Position numbers and translations under genes: made by a program | Shown: positions 43,818-54,031 of the stretch, piece after piece | How positions within the stretch are numbered: position 1 is the first letter of the stretch | Layout of the letters: each line of letters begins with the position of its first letter | The notes under the pieces: model-generated | Told to the model about the DNA's origin: nothing | The model's database searches: none | The model's input: only the letters and a program-made list of their open reading frames with translations | NCBI RefSeq assembly: GCF_002846335.1 | Contig: NZ_PJMQ01000001.1 | Span: 2,852,001 to 2,916,000, forward strand | Direction: 5' to 3' | DNA: 64,000 bases | Source of the DNA: Janthinobacterium sp. 61 | GTDB lineage: Bacteria > Pseudomonadota > Gammaproteobacteria > Burkholderiales > Burkholderiaceae_D

Positions 43818-45116
43818 TCAGTGAAGTGAGGATTTTCTGGCCTTCATCACGCCGGCGACGGTGAGGAAAGAACCAAAGACCACAATTCTATCATTCTCAC
43901 CGGCCCGGCTCATCGCATTTGCAAAAGCTTGTGCCGGATCATCGAAAATAGACACAGTATGGTCGTTGCTGTCGGGCTTATCTTCCAGCATGATCTGCAC
44001 CTTGGCGGCCAGCTCGGATGCAGTCGCCGCGCGCGGCGACGGCAGGCTCGTCAGGCACCAGTGGTCGACGTGTTCGCTCATCGCGGCCAGCACGCCATCG
44101 ATATCCTTGTCCTGCATGGAGCCGAACACGGCATAGGTGTACGGGTGGAAACCCATATTGCCCAGGTTCTGGTTCAGCGCCGAAGCTGCGTGCGGGTTAT
44201 GCGCGACATCAAGGATGACGCTGGGGCGGCCAGGCAAGACCTGGAAGCGGCCCGGCAGTTCCACCGTCACCAGGCCCGTACGTACTTCCTGCGCGCCAAC
44301 GGGCAGTTTCAGCTTCAGCACTTCCAGCGCGGCCAGCACGGCCGTCGCGTTCAGGATCTGGTTGGCGCCACGCAAGCTTGGATACGCGAGCGAATTGCGG
44401 CGCTGCTCGCGCCCGCCGTAGTTCCACTGCTGCTTGTCGCCCGAATAGTTGAAATCGCGGCCCATCAGCCACAGATCCGCGCCGATGGCCTCGGCATGGT
44501 CGATCAAGGATTGCGGCGGCACGGGGTCGCTGCAGATGGCCGCCTTGCCCGGACGGAAAATACCGGCCTTTTCAAAGCCGATCGCTTCGCGCGTATCGCC
44601 CAGGTAATCCGTGTGGTCGATGTCGACGCTGGTGACGATGGCCACATCGGCGTCGATCACGTTGACGGCATCGAGGCGCCCGCCCAGGCCCACTTCCAGG
44701 ATGGCCACGTCCAGCTTGGCCTGCGACAGCAAATGCAGGATGGCCAGGGTGGTGAATTCGAAATACGTCAGCGGCGTATCGCCGCGCACGGCCTCGACGG
44801 CATTGAAGCTGGCGACGATCTGTTCGTCGCTGGCCATCTCGCCCAGCACGCGCGCGCGCTCATTGAAGTCGAGGAAATGCGGCTTGATGTACAGACCCAC
44901 TTTGTAGCCAGCACGCAACAGTACGGATTCCAGCATGGCGCAGGTGGAACCCTTGCCATTCGTGCCCGCCACCATGATCACGGGGCAAGTAAAAGCCAGT
45001 TGCATGCGCGCCTTCACGGCTTGTAGGCGGTCCAGGCCCATGTTGATCTGGGTTTCCGAATGGCGGGTTTCCAGCATGGCGAGCCAGTCCGGCAATGTGG
45101 TGGGGAGCTTGAGCAT
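43818..45116 (-). CDS. folC: Bifunctional dihydrofolate/folylpolyglutamate synthase
   Basis: 432 residues of the Mur-ligase fold. The P-loop is VAGTNGKGSTCAMLES; FSSPH-like substrate loop appears as IKPHFLDFNER. Later conserved pieces are TSVDIDHTDYLGDTREAIGFEKAGIFR and VILDVAHNPHAA. It adds glutamate to dihydropteroate and to folates. It lies between accD and the SPOR gene, as in other betaproteobacteria. Confidence 0.95.
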   Translation of the reverse strand: MLKLPTTLPDWLAMLETRHSETQINMGLDRLQAVKARMQLAFTCPVIMVAGTNGKGSTCAMLESVLLRAGYKVGLYIKPHFLDFNERARVLGEMASDEQIVASFNAVEAVRGDTPLTYFEFTTLAILHLLSQAKLDVAILEVGLGGRLDAVNVIDADVAIVTSVDIDHTDYLGDTREAIGFEKAGIFRPGKAAICSDPVPPQSLIDHAEAIGADLWLMGRDFNYSGDKQQWNYGGREQRRNSLAYPSLRGANQILNATAVLAALEVLKLKLPVGAQEVRTGLVTVELPGRFQVLPGRPSVILDVAHNPHAASALNQNLGNMGFHPYTYAVFGSMQDKDIDGVLAAMSEHVDHWCLTSLPSPRAATASELAAKVQIMLEDKPDSNDHTVSIFDDPAQAFANAMSRAGENDRIVVFGSFLTVAGVMKARKSSLH

Positions 45117-45219
45117 GGGAGACTTCTTGATGAGGAGACAGTGCGCGAGGCGCGGAGATGGTGTGGCATGGCAACCAGGCGGGTCCGCAGGACACCGCCC
45201 GGCCTGTTACTCTGGCGGA

Positions 45220-46092
45220 TTACGCCAAGACTTCGACGGCCTGGTTTTGCAGCAAGGCCAGCAAGCGGGCGATTTCTTCGCGCATCTTGCGGCGGTCGAC
45301 GATCATGTCGACGGCGCCCTTGGTGACGAGGAACTCGGCGCGCTGGAAGCCTTCCGGCAATTTTTCGCGCACGGTGTTTTCAATCACGCGCGGGCCGGCA
45401 AAGCCGATCAGCGCTTTCGGTTCAGCAATCACCACGTCGCCCATGAAGGCGAACGAGGCGGACACGCCGCCCATGGTCGGGTCGGTCAGCACGCTGATGA
45501 ATGGCAATTTCTTTTCCGACAGCTTGGTCAGCATGGCCGTGGTTTTCGCCATCTGCATGAGCGACAGCAAACCTTCCTGCATGCGCGCACCACCGGTGGC
45601 GGTGATGCAAATGAACGGCACCTTCTGTTCCAGCGCGATTTGTGCGCCGCGCACGAAGCGCTCGCCCACGACGGAACCCATGGAGCCGCCCATGAATTCG
45701 AATTCGAAGCACGCCACGACCACTGGCAGGCTCATGATGGCGCCGCCCATGACGACCATCGCATCCGTCTCGCCCGTCGCTTCCATGGCGGATTTCAGGC
45801 GGTCCGGGTATTTCTTGCTGTCCTTGAACTTCAGCGTATCGACAGGCAGGATTTCCTGGCCGATTTCATAGCGGCCGCCCGCGTCGAGCAGGCTGTCGAG
45901 GCGTTCACGCGCGCGGATGCGCATGTGGTGATCGCATTTCGGGCACACGTGCAAATTCGATTCCAGATCCGTACGGTACAGCACGGCTTCGCACGATGGG
46001 CACTTGACCCACAGGCCTTCCGGCATGGTCTTGCGCGCGGCAGCATCAGAACGCTGTATGCGCGGTGGCAGCAGTTTTTCCAACCAACTCAT
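45220..46092 (-). CDS. accD: Acetyl-CoA carboxylase carboxyltransferase subunit beta
   Basis: 290 residues from ATG 46092 with GGAGAAAAT before it. The N-terminal zinc ribbon has CPSC and CPKC ([10 protein letters not shown]…[10 protein letters not shown]). The crotonase-like domain includes [20 protein letters not shown] and [25 protein letters not shown]. It forms the carboxyltransferase with AccA in the first step of fatty acid synthesis. Confidence 0.97.
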   Translation of the reverse strand: MSWLEKLLPPRIQRSDAAARKTMPEGLWVKCPSCEAVLYRTDLESNLHVCPKCDHHMRIRARERLDSLLDAGGRYEIGQEILPVDTLKFKDSKKYPDRLKSAMEATGETDAMVVMGGAIMSLPVVVACFEFEFMGGSMGSVVGERFVRGAQIALEQKVPFICITATGGARMQEGLLSLMQMAKTTAMLTKLSEKKLPFISVLTDPTMGGVSASFAFMGDVVIAEPKALIGFAGPRVIENTVREKLPEGFQRAEFLVTKGAVDMIVDRRKMREEIARLLALLQNQAVEVLA

Positions 46093-46125
46093 ATTTTCTC
46101 CTTGGGCCCTTGTAGGGGTAGCGTC

Positions 46126-46177
46126 GGTGGACGCCCCCGGCAGACGGTAAACGGCGACACCCCCGTAGGGCGCCACC
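46126..46177. repeat. Imperfect inverted repeat between accD and trpA
   Basis: GGTGGACGCCC pairs with GGGCGCCACC (one bulged A) around about 31 bases. It lies just upstream of accD in the 198-base gap after trpA. There is no T-run. It could be an mRNA structure or a dispersed intergenic repeat. Confidence 0.4.
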
Positions 46178-46290
46178 AAAAATTTTATCTATTGCACAAT
46201 AACAGGAAAATCAGTGGCCGAAGTGTAGCCGTTTATCGCCGGGCTGTCGAACTTTGCCGTCAACGTATCTTGCGTAAACGGCAAGCTTGC

Positions 46291-47088
46291 TCAGGCGTCC
46301 AGTGCGGCGCGGATGCCTGCCGTAAAGCTGCGCACGGCATCGACGGCGCCACCTGGCGGGGCGTTTTCAATCTCCTGGATGATGCGGCTGCCGATCACGA
46401 CGGCATCGGCCACCTTGGCAACGGCCTTGGCCGTGGCACCATCGCGGATGCCGAAGCCCACGCCGATGGGTAATTTTACATGCTGGCGGATGGCCGCAAG
46501 GCGTTCCGCCACCTGCTCCGTATCAATGTTGCCCGCTCCCGTGACGCCCTTGAGCGACACATAGTAGCTGAAGCCGCCGCCAACCTTGGCCACTTGCGCG
46601 ATGCGCTCTTCGGTCGAGGTGGGCGCCAGCAGGAAAATCAGGTCGAGGCCCGCTGCGCGCATGGCGGCCGCGAATTGCTCGCACTCCTCAGGGGGATAGT
46701 CGACGACGATGGCGCCATCGGCGCCGGCCGCTTGCGCTGCATCAATAAACGCGGCGCTGCCGATGCGTTCGATGGGGTTGGCATAACCCATCAGTACCAC
46801 GGGCGTCGTCTGGTTCGTTTCACGGAACTGGCGCACATAAGCGAACACATCGTGGATGCCGACATTGAATTTCAAGGCCCGCTCACAGGCGCGCTGAATG
46901 ACGGGACCTTCGGCCATGGGGTCGGAAAACGGCACGCCCAGTTCCAGTATGTCGGCGCCGCCCTCGACAAGCGCATGCATCAGGGGCACGGTGGCGTCAG
47001 GGCCGGGGTCGCCGGCGGTGATGAAGGTGACCAGGCCGGTCTTGTTGTTCGATTTTAAGTTGGCAAAGGTGGTGGCGATACGGGACAT
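46291..47088 (-). CDS. trpA: Tryptophan synthase alpha chain, Glu at the catalytic Asp60 position
   Basis: 265 residues, TIM barrel that cleaves indole-3-glycerol phosphate to indole. Catalytic Glu49 is present in [11 protein letters not shown]. The residue matching Asp60 of the enteric enzyme is Glu60 ([11 protein letters not shown], codon GAA). GYANPI and VGFGIRDG for the phosphate site are normal. It forms the alpha-beta complex with TrpB. The spacing to trpB is 85 bases, filled by a palindromic repeat. Confidence 0.96.
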   Translation of the reverse strand: MSRIATTFANLKSNNKTGLVTFITAGDPGPDATVPLMHALVEGGADILELGVPFSDPMAEGPVIQRACERALKFNVGIHDVFAYVRQFRETNQTTPVVLMGYANPIERIGSAAFIDAAQAAGADGAIVVDYPPEECEQFAAAMRAAGLDLIFLLAPTSTEERIAQVAKVGGGFSYYVSLKGVTGAGNIDTEQVAERLAAIRQHVKLPIGVGFGIRDGATAKAVAKVADAVVIGSRIIQEIENAPPGGAVDAVRSFTAGIRAALDA

Positions 47089-47115
47089 GGGGAGCTTTCT
47101 TTATCAGTGGAGGAT

Positions 47116-47146
47116 GTCGGATTACGCGCTGACGCGCTAATCCGAC
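47116..47146. repeat. REP-like palindromic element between trpB and trpA
   Basis: GTCGGATTA and TAATCCGAC form a 9-bp stem flanking CGCGCTGACGCGC, itself palindromic. The GTCGGATTA…TAATCCGAC arms are a pattern I know from widespread REP-type intergenic repeats. It may stabilise or segment the trpFBA transcript. Confidence 0.6.
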
Positions 47147-47173
47147 CTACGCAATACCGGGATTGTCAGTTGT

Positions 47174-48424
47174 TTAACTGAAATTCAATCCCATGCGCTC
47201 CGCCACGGTATGCATGTCCTTGTCGCCACGGCCCGACAGGTTGGCCAGCACGATCTGGTCTTTCGGCAAGGTGGCCGCCAGCTTGGCCGCATAGGCCAGC
47301 GCGTGCGACGATTCCAGCGCCGGGATGATGCCTTCGATATGGCAGCAGTCGTGGAAGGCCTGCAAGGCCTCGTCATCGGTGATCGACACGTATTGCGCGC
47401 GGCCCAAATCCTTCAACCACGCGTGTTCCGGGCCGACGCCGGGATAATCGAGGCCGGCCGAGACGGAATGCGTCTCGATGATCTGGCCGTTTTCATCCTG
47501 CAGCAGATAGGTGCGGTTGCCATGCAGCACGCCCGGGAAACCGGCCGCCAGCGAGGCCGAGTGCTTGCCCGTATTCAATCCTTCACCGGCCGCTTCCACA
47601 CCGATCAGTTTGACATCCTTCTGGTCGATATACGGATAAAAGATGCCCATGGCATTCGAGCCGCCGCCGATGCAGGCCACCACGTAATCAGGTTGGCGAC
47701 CCGTCATTTCCGGCATCTGCACCAGGCATTCCTCGCCGATCACGGACTGGAAATCGCGCACCATCATCGGGTAAGGATGGGGGCCGGCGACGGTGCCGAT
47801 GATATAAAAGGTGTTTTCGATGTTGGTGACCCAGTCGCGCATGGCTTCGTTCAGCGCATCCTTGAGGGTCTTCGAGCCGGATTCGACGGGCACGACAGTG
47901 GCGCCCAGCAATTTCATGCGGTACACATTCTGTGCCTGGCGCTTGACGTCTTCGCTGCCCATGTAGACCACGCATTCGAGGCCGAAGCGGGCACAGATGG
48001 TGGCCGTGGCCACGCCGTGCTGTCCGGCGCCCGTCTCGGCGATGATGCGCGGCTTGCCCATGCGCTTGGCCAGCAGGGCCTGGCCGATCACGTTGTTGAT
48101 CTTGTGCGCGCCCGTGTGGTTCAAGTCTTCGCGCTTGAAATAGATTTGCGCGCCGCCTGCCATTTCGGACCAGCGCTTGGCGTGATAAATGGGCGATGGA
48201 CGGCCGACGAAATGTTTCAGCTCGTAGCGAAATTCTTCGAGGAATTCCGGGTCGGTGCTATAGCGGGCGTAGGCGTCTTTCAGCTCGGCCAGCGCATGGG
48301 TGAGCGTTTCGGCAACAAATGCGCCGCCATAAGGGCCGAAATGGCCGCGCAGGTCGGGAAAAGGGTAATCGGTGGCGTGGAACAATGCGGCGGCTGCGCC
48401 GGGCGCGGTGGTATGGTCATTCAT
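47174..48424 (-). CDS. trpB: Tryptophan synthase beta chain
   Basis: 416 residues from ATG 48424 (MNDHTTAP). It condenses indole with serine using [19 protein letters not shown] carries the PLP lysine; [10 protein letters not shown] is the phosphate-binding glycine loop; ETGAGQHG and [16 protein letters not shown] are normal. The start overlaps the trpF stop by 8 bases, implying translational coupling. The upstream frame extension is inside trpF and is not used. Confidence 0.97.
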   Translation of the reverse strand: MNDHTTAPGAAAALFHATDYPFPDLRGHFGPYGGAFVAETLTHALAELKDAYARYSTDPEFLEEFRYELKHFVGRPSPIYHAKRWSEMAGGAQIYFKREDLNHTGAHKINNVIGQALLAKRMGKPRIIAETGAGQHGVATATICARFGLECVVYMGSEDVKRQAQNVYRMKLLGATVVPVESGSKTLKDALNEAMRDWVTNIENTFYIIGTVAGPHPYPMMVRDFQSVIGEECLVQMPEMTGRQPDYVVACIGGGSNAMGIFYPYIDQKDVKLIGVEAAGEGLNTGKHSASLAAGFPGVLHGNRTYLLQDENGQIIETHSVSAGLDYPGVGPEHAWLKDLGRAQYVSITDDEALQAFHDCCHIEGIIPALESSHALAYAAKLAATLPKDQIVLANLSGRGDKDMHTVAERMGLNFS

Positions 48425-49100
48425 GGTGGTTTCCTCTGGCAATGATGGCATCGGCATCCTGTACCGCGGCGATGAACGCGCGGACTCGGGATGCGTCCTT
48501 GATACCCTTGGACGCTTCGACACCACTGCTGATGTCGACGGCGTAAGGGCGTACGCGCACCACTGCGTCAGTCGCGTTTTGTACGCTCAAGCCACCACTT
48601 AAAACGACCCGAGGCGCGAGTTCTTCTGGAATGAGGGACCAATCAAATACCTTTCCTGCACCGCCGTAGGCATCCACATAGGTATCGAGCAAGAGGCTCG
48701 AGAACAAGGGACTGGCGGCGCGATAGCGCTGTTCGTATTCTAGCAAATCTTCGCCGCGGGCGTCGGGTTTGACGCGGAACACTTGCGTAAACGGTGTCTG
48801 CACGGCGCCAGCGAGGGCGGCGCTGTGCTCCGGCGTCTCGTCGCCATGAAATTGCAGCAGGGACAAGGGCGCAACGGCCTTGGCCGCCCGCACTTCTTCC
48901 ACGGTGGCATTGACGAACAAACCCACCGTCGTCACGTACGGCGGCATGGCGGCGATCAGGGCCGCCGCTTGCTGCGGCGTGACGTAGCGGGGGCTTTTCG
49001 GATAGAACACGAAGCCGATGGCGTCGGCGCCCGCCGCCACGACAGCCTGGATGTCTTCGGCGCGGGTCAGGCCGCAGATCTTGATGCGTGTGCGTGGCAT
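48417..49100 (-). CDS. trpF: Phosphoribosylanthranilate isomerase
   Basis: 227 residues, a TIM barrel performing the Amadori rearrangement in tryptophan synthesis. The catalytic Cys is in [13 protein letters not shown] and the catalytic Asp in [35 protein letters not shown] binds phosphate. It heads the trpF-trpB-trpA run and lies 35 bases after truA. Confidence 0.96.
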   Translation of the reverse strand: MPRTRIKICGLTRAEDIQAVVAAGADAIGFVFYPKSPRYVTPQQAAALIAAMPPYVTTVGLFVNATVEEVRAAKAVAPLSLLQFHGDETPEHSAALAGAVQTPFTQVFRVKPDARGEDLLEYEQRYRAASPLFSSLLLDTYVDAYGGAGKVFDWSLIPEELAPRVVLSGGLSVQNATDAVVRVRPYAVDISSGVEASKGIKDASRVRAFIAAVQDADAIIARGNHHE

Positions 49101-49135
49101 GTTACTCCCTTGATGTTATTGCTTGATGCGAAACG

Positions 49136-49966
49136 TCAGAACCAGGGCAAGGCGCTGCTGCTGTCTTGCGGTAACGCCCATTTCGGGTCGTAATCGATCT
49201 GCGCCAGGTACAGGCCGTCCGGCATGAAGGTGGGCGCGGCCGCGTGGCGATCCTTACTTTCCAGCAAATGCCCCAGCCATTCCGGCTTTTCCCGTCCCGT
49301 GCCTATATAGACGAGCGAACCGACCAGGTTGCGCACCATGTGGTGCAGGAAGGCATTGGCCGTGATGGTGAAGATGACGCAATCGCCGCGCCGCTCGATG
49401 CGGATGTCATGCATCAGCTTGACGGGCGACTTGGCCTGGCATTGCGCGGCGCGGAAGGCCGTAAAATCGTGCCAGCCCAGCAACGGCTGCACGGCCTGGC
49501 GCATCAGTTCCACGTCCAGCGGACGGAAAAAGAAGCCGGCACGCCCTTCCACCAGCGGCGAACGGGTGGCGTTGTTGTACAACACATAATGATAGGTGCG
49601 CGCGCGGGCGCTGAAGCGGGCGTGGAAGAAATCGTTGACGGTGGGATCGCCTTCGAGTTCTTTGGCCCAGCGCACGGCGATGGATTTCGGCAGGAAGGCG
49701 TTGACACCGCGCACCCAGGAATGCACGTCGCGGTTCAATTCCGTATCGAAATGCACCACTTGCTCAAGCGCATGCACGCCCGTATCCGTGCGGCCGGCGC
49801 AGGTGGTGGCCAGGCGCACGCGGGCAAACTGCTCCAGCGCGTTTTCCAGCTGGTCCTGCACCGTCTGCCCGTCTTCCTGTTTCTGGTATCCATGCCAGGC
49901 CGTGCCGTCATACTGCAGGCCGAGGACGATACGCTTCAATGGCGTTGCTGTCGTAATATTTTGCAT
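49136..49966 (-). CDS. truA: tRNA pseudouridine(38-40) synthase TruA
   Basis: 276 residues from ATG 49966. The nucleophilic Asp is in CAGRTDTGVHALEQVVHFD. Other family segments are ARFSARARTYHYVLYN, FRAAQCQAKSP and FLHHMVRNLVGSLVYIGTG. It modifies U38-U40 of tRNA anticodon stems. It sits between fimV and trpF, a conserved betaproteobacterial arrangement. Confidence 0.96.
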   Translation of the reverse strand: MQNITTATPLKRIVLGLQYDGTAWHGYQKQEDGQTVQDQLENALEQFARVRLATTCAGRTDTGVHALEQVVHFDTELNRDVHSWVRGVNAFLPKSIAVRWAKELEGDPTVNDFFHARFSARARTYHYVLYNNATRSPLVEGRAGFFFRPLDVELMRQAVQPLLGWHDFTAFRAAQCQAKSPVKLMHDIRIERRGDCVIFTITANAFLHHMVRNLVGSLVYIGTGREKPEWLGHLLESKDRHAAAPTFMPDGLYLAQIDYDPKWALPQDSSSALPWF

Positions 49967-50115
49967 CGAAGCATTATACCGGCGCGCAGGCGGCCCTGCC
50001 CTCCGACCACACAAGCGCCTGAGACGGCGTTCAGGGCAAGGCGCGCGGTCGAAGACAGTACGAATGTACGGCGAGGCCGTGCAACGCAGCCATGGACGTC
50101 GTATCGACGCTTAGG

Positions 50116-52698
50116 TTAGCCGAGCAGCGCGCGCATGGTATTCGCCTTGGCGATCTGCTCTTCGCTGCCACCCTTGATGACCTCATCGATCAGCTCGCGC
50201 GCACCTTCCTTGTCGCCGATTTCCTGGTAAGCGATCGCCAGGTCCAGCTTGGTATCCATTTCCATGTGGATGGCCGACAATGGGTCATCCACGCCCACGC
50301 TGGCCGTCTTGCCATCGTTGAGATCCAGGTCGATGCCGGACAGGTCAAACTCTTGCGCGGCCGGTATGGCGTCCGGCAAGCTCGCTGGCGTTTGCGCATC
50401 GTCAAACCGGCTGTCGCTGGCAGCGTCGGCCGCCGCCACCGTCGCGGCGGCTGGCGCCACGGGCTCGTCGAGGTCGAAATGGGCCAGGTCGACATCCTTC
50501 AGAGGGTCAGGCAATGGCGTCACACCGGCGCCTACGCCATTCACGGGGCCGGCTGGCGGCTCCAGGTCGAGGCCGAAATCCATGCTGGCGTCATAGTGCA
50601 CATCGTGCGCGCCCTGCGTGGCGGACAGCGGCTTGCTTTCCGGTCCCGGCATGGCGATCGGGTCGCTGGTGGAGACGGGCTCGAAATCGAGGCTGTCGAG
50701 GTCAAAATCGAGGGGGGCGCGCGCATCGCGGGCGCTCACCGAAGTAACCGGCTCGGCCGGCGCCAGGTCGGCCAGCGCTACGGGCGCAGCCAGATCGTCG
50801 GGCAAGTCCATGCTCTGGCCGTGCAAGTCGTCGCCGGCACCCTTGCTCAGGCTGACAACGGCGTCGTCTTCCGTATCGCCATACAGGGGGTTGGAAGGAT
50901 CGAGCGCCAGGCCCAGTGCAGCCGCTTGCGGCCACTCTTCGCCCTGTCCCCGCGTCAGGCTGTAGAGCTCACTAGCCTGGTCTTCAAACGCGCGTACATC
51001 GTTGCGCGCCGAATAGATTTCCAGCAATTTCAGGCGGGCCGCATGGCGCTCGGGGTGGATGCGCAAGGCTTCCTTGAGGATATCTTCCGCCTGGCCATCG
51101 CGGCCGTAAGCGATATACACATCCGCTTCGGCGACGGGGTCCGTTTCATTGCCTTCAAGCATGCTGGCACCCGCTGCCGCAGCTACGCCGGCAGCGGCGG
51201 CGGCACCCGTACCGAACAGCTGGTTGCTCGCCTCGGATTGCTGGTCTTCCGGCGCCAGGCCGGCCGGCGGCGCCACGGGCGCTTCCGGCTCGAATACGGG
51301 GGCGGCATCTTCTGCGGGCGCCGGCGTTTCCTTGCGCCGGCGCGCGATTACCAGCGCTGCCACGGCCGCCAGCAAAGCGGCCAGGCTGATGCCGATGGCG
51401 CCCAGGTGATCACTGATCTTATCGGCGAGGGTGGGCTCCAGCGGCGACGGTTTCTTGATCAGCGGCACCGGTTTCGCTTTGGGCACGGGAGCTTGCGCTT
51501 CAGCCGGCGCGCTGGCAATGGCGCTGGCCGAGGCACTGGCCAATGCGCTGGCAGCGGCCTCGGCCGGCTTGGCGGGGGCGGGAGCGCTCTTGTCGGCCAT
51601 GGCCTTGCTCTTCACCGCCATCAATTTTTCCAGGTCGCTGACGTTCTTTTCCAGCTCCTTGACGCGCGCGGCCGCTTCATCGACCTGCTTGGCCTTGGCG
51701 ATCTTGTCTTCCTCGCTGGCGACGGCACTCTTGCCGGCCGACTTGGCTGCCGGCTCCGCCTTCGACAGTTTCAGCTTGTCTTGGGACTCGCTCACGGCCG
51801 TCGGTTTTTCCTGCACCTTGGTCGCGCCGATCTTGCCAGCCGTGCTTTGCGTCGCCTGCGCGGCCTTGGCCGGCTTGCTTTGCGACACCTGGCCCGCCAG
51901 CTTGTTGCGGTAGGCTTCGAAATCGATGGCGTGCGCCGTCACGACACCCTTCGCTTCGGCCGCGTCGGTGGCGCGCACGGCATCGGCGCCTGGCACGGCC
52001 AGGATGCGCCCGGCCTGCATGCGGTTCATGTTTTCGCCCCTGAAAGCATCGGGATTGGCGCGGTACAGGGCGACAAGCATCATGTCGAGCGAGACGCCCG
52101 ATGGCTTCAGTTCGCTGGCGATGCGGCTCAGAGTGTCGCCCGCCTTGACCTTGTACTCGCCTGCCGCCTTTTTCGCCAGCGCAGTATCAGCAGTAGCTGC
52201 AGCCGGCTTGCTCTTGCCTGGCTGCACTGGCGCCGTCACTTGCGCGCCGCGCGTCTGCCGCGCTTCGGGTGTGTCGAGCACGAATGCATATTCGCGTACC
52301 TGGCGCCCGCTCTTGCTGCTCAACTCCAGCAGCAGGTCGACCATGGGTTCGGCCACCGGCTGCGCCGAGCTGATGCGGATGAAAGACTTGCCGTTGCGCA
52401 TTTCCACGGCAAACGTCAGCGCGTTCAGGGCGGGATTGAATTCCACGTTCGCCTGGCGGTAGGCGTCCGGCGGCGCCAGCTTGGCCAGCAGGCTAGATGC
52501 CTCGCCTAGCTGGACGGCCGATAATTCGACCTCGGCGCGCAGCGGCTGGCCGGCGGCGGACAGCACCGTGATCTTGCCCAGCTCGGCCGCGGATACCGCC
52601 GGTGACAATAACACCGCGCAGGCAACAGCGCTGCTGAGTGTCTTGATGGCAAGGGAGGCGACCCGGGGACGAGTGTGTACAGGCATAATTGGCGGCAT
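50116..52698 (-). CDS. fimV: FimV/HubP-family polar-landmark protein
   Basis: 860 residues. Signal sequence (about 1-37, ending AVSA), FimV N-terminal domain (about 38-165, ELGKITVLSAAGQPLRAEVEL), LysM (about 180-240, KVKAGDTLSRIASEL). A coiled coil follows (about 335-370), then one membrane helix (about 432-452, LGAIGISLAALLAAVAALVIA). The long acidic cytoplasmic region ends in the FimV C-terminal motif (about 820-860, LDLAIAYQEIGDKEGARELIDEVI). Such proteins organise pole-localised type IV pili and chemotaxis clusters. ATG 52686 is an alternative start. It lies between asd and truA. Confidence 0.92.
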   Translation of the reverse strand: MPPIMPVHTRPRVASLAIKTLSSAVACAVLLSPAVSAAELGKITVLSAAGQPLRAEVELSAVQLGEASSLLAKLAPPDAYRQANVEFNPALNALTFAVEMRNGKSFIRISSAQPVAEPMVDLLLELSSKSGRQVREYAFVLDTPEARQTRGAQVTAPVQPGKSKPAAATADTALAKKAAGEYKVKAGDTLSRIASELKPSGVSLDMMLVALYRANPDAFRGENMNRMQAGRILAVPGADAVRATDAAEAKGVVTAHAIDFEAYRNKLAGQVSQSKPAKAAQATQSTAGKIGATKVQEKPTAVSESQDKLKLSKAEPAAKSAGKSAVASEEDKIAKAKQVDEAAARVKELEKNVSDLEKLMAVKSKAMADKSAPAPAKPAEAAASALASASASAIASAPAEAQAPVPKAKPVPLIKKPSPLEPTLADKISDHLGAIGISLAALLAAVAALVIARRRKETPAPAEDAAPVFEPEAPVAPPAGLAPEDQQSEASNQLFGTGAAAAAGVAAAAGASMLEGNETDPVAEADVYIAYGRDGQAEDILKEALRIHPERHAARLKLLEIYSARNDVRAFEDQASELYSLTRGQGEEWPQAAALGLALDPSNPLYGDTEDDAVVSLSKGAGDDLHGQSMDLPDDLAAPVALADLAPAEPVTSVSARDARAPLDFDLDSLDFEPVSTSDPIAMPGPESKPLSATQGAHDVHYDASMDFGLDLEPPAGPVNGVGAGVTPLPDPLKDVDLAHFDLDEPVAPAAATVAAADAASDSRFDDAQTPASLPDAIPAAQEFDLSGIDLDLNDGKTASVGVDDPLSAIHMEMDTKLDLAIAYQEIGDKEGARELIDEVIKGGSEEQIAKANTMRALLG

Positions 52699-52803
52699 CT
52701 TAGTTGACGTGGGAAAACAGTTACTTTTCCAGAGGTATCAACATATCATCATGCCCAGAGCTATGCAAGCTCCGCATGGTTGCGCCTTGACGGGCTCAGG
52801 ATA

Positions 52804-52833
52804 GAAAAAAAGCCGGGAAAACAGCCCCGGCTT
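52804..52833 (-). terminator. Rho-independent terminator after asd
   Basis: AAGCCGGG and CCCGGCTT form an 8-bp stem, followed on the minus strand by seven T. It lies about 25 bases after the asd stop and insulates fimV. Confidence 0.88.
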
Positions 52834-52858
52834 GATCTTGATCAGCAATTTATTGCCG

Positions 52859-53986
52859 TTATGCGTCCAGCAGGATACGCAACATGCGGCGCAGCGGCTC
52901 GGCCGCGCCCCACAGCAATTGATCGCCCACCGTAAAGGCGGACAGGTATTCGCCGCCCATGCTCATCTTGCGCACGCGGCCGACAGGAATCGTCAGGCTA
53001 CCCGTGACGGCTGCCGGCGACAGGTCGCGCACGGACGCTTCGCGCGTGTTCGGCACCAGCTTCACCCATTGATTGTTGCTGGCGATGATGTCGTTGATTT
53101 CATCGAGAGGCACGTCTTTTTTGAGCTTGATGGTCAGGGCTTGCGAATGGCAGCGCATGGCGCCGATACGCACGCACAGGCCATCGACAGGAATTTCCCT
53201 GGTGCCAAAATCGATGCCGCGGCCCAGGATCTTGTTCGTTTCAGCGCCCGCCTTCCACTCTTCCTTCGACTGGCCATTGCCCAGGTCCTTGTCGATCCAC
53301 GGGATCAGGTTGCCGGCCAGCGGCGCGCCGAATTGCTTGATTTCATCCGGGGAATAGCCGTGCTGGGTGGCCAGCACCTGGCGGTCGATTTCCAGGATGG
53401 CGGAAGCGGGGTTTTCCAGCAGCGCCTTGACGGAGCTGTTGATGGTGCCAAATTGCGTCAGCAGCTCGCGCATGTGCTGCGCGCCGCCGCCCGATGCCGC
53501 CTGGTACGTCATCGACGTCATCCAGTCGATCAGCTCGTGCTGGAACAGGCCGCCCAGGCCCATCATCATGCACGATACGGTGCAATTGCCGCCGATGTAA
53601 TTCTTGACGCCTTTGCCCAGCGCATCCTTGATGACGTGCAGGTTGACGGGATCGAGCACGATGACAGCGTCTTTTTCCATGCGCAAGGTCGATGCCGCAT
53701 CGATCCAGTAACCATTCCAGCCCGCTGCGCGCAGCTGCGGGAAGACAGCGCTCGTGTAGTCGCCGCCCTGGCAGGAAATGATGATGTCGCACTTGGACAG
53801 TTCGGCGATGCTGTTGGCATCCTTGAGGATGGTTTCATTTTTCGCCATGGCCGGCGCCGCGCCGCCCGTGTTCGAGGTGGTAAAAAACACCGGTTCGATG
53901 TGGGCGAAGTCGCCCTCTTCCTGCATGCGCTGCATCAGGACCGAACCGACCATACCGCGCCAACCTACCAAGCCAACTAATTTCAT
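52859..53986 (-). CDS. asd: Aspartate-semialdehyde dehydrogenase
   Basis: 375 residues from ATG 53986, six bases after GAGGA. NADP binding is through [15 protein letters not shown]. The catalytic Cys is in [17 protein letters not shown], and [16 protein letters not shown] carries the catalytic His. It makes the branch-point precursor of lysine, threonine, methionine and diaminopimelate. It lies 45 bases after leuB. Confidence 0.97.
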   Translation of the reverse strand: MKLVGLVGWRGMVGSVLMQRMQEEGDFAHIEPVFFTTSNTGGAAPAMAKNETILKDANSIAELSKCDIIISCQGGDYTSAVFPQLRAAGWNGYWIDAASTLRMEKDAVIVLDPVNLHVIKDALGKGVKNYIGGNCTVSCMMMGLGGLFQHELIDWMTSMTYQAASGGGAQHMRELLTQFGTINSSVKALLENPASAILEIDRQVLATQHGYSPDEIKQFGAPLAGNLIPWIDKDLGNGQSKEEWKAGAETNKILGRGIDFGTREIPVDGLCVRIGAMRCHSQALTIKLKKDVPLDEINDIIASNNQWVKLVPNTREASVRDLSPAAVTGSLTIPVGRVRKMSMGGEYLSAFTVGDQLLWGAAEPLRRMLRILLDA

Positions 53987-54031
53987 TACCATTCCTCAAG
54001 ATGAGACGGCGACTGCCGTCATTAGACTATT

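Noticed and set aside
50015..50115. Possible dispersed intergenic repeat between truA and fimV
   Set aside because: The GC-rich sequence looked repeat-like from memory, but no second copy is present in the window and no clear palindrome defines its ends.
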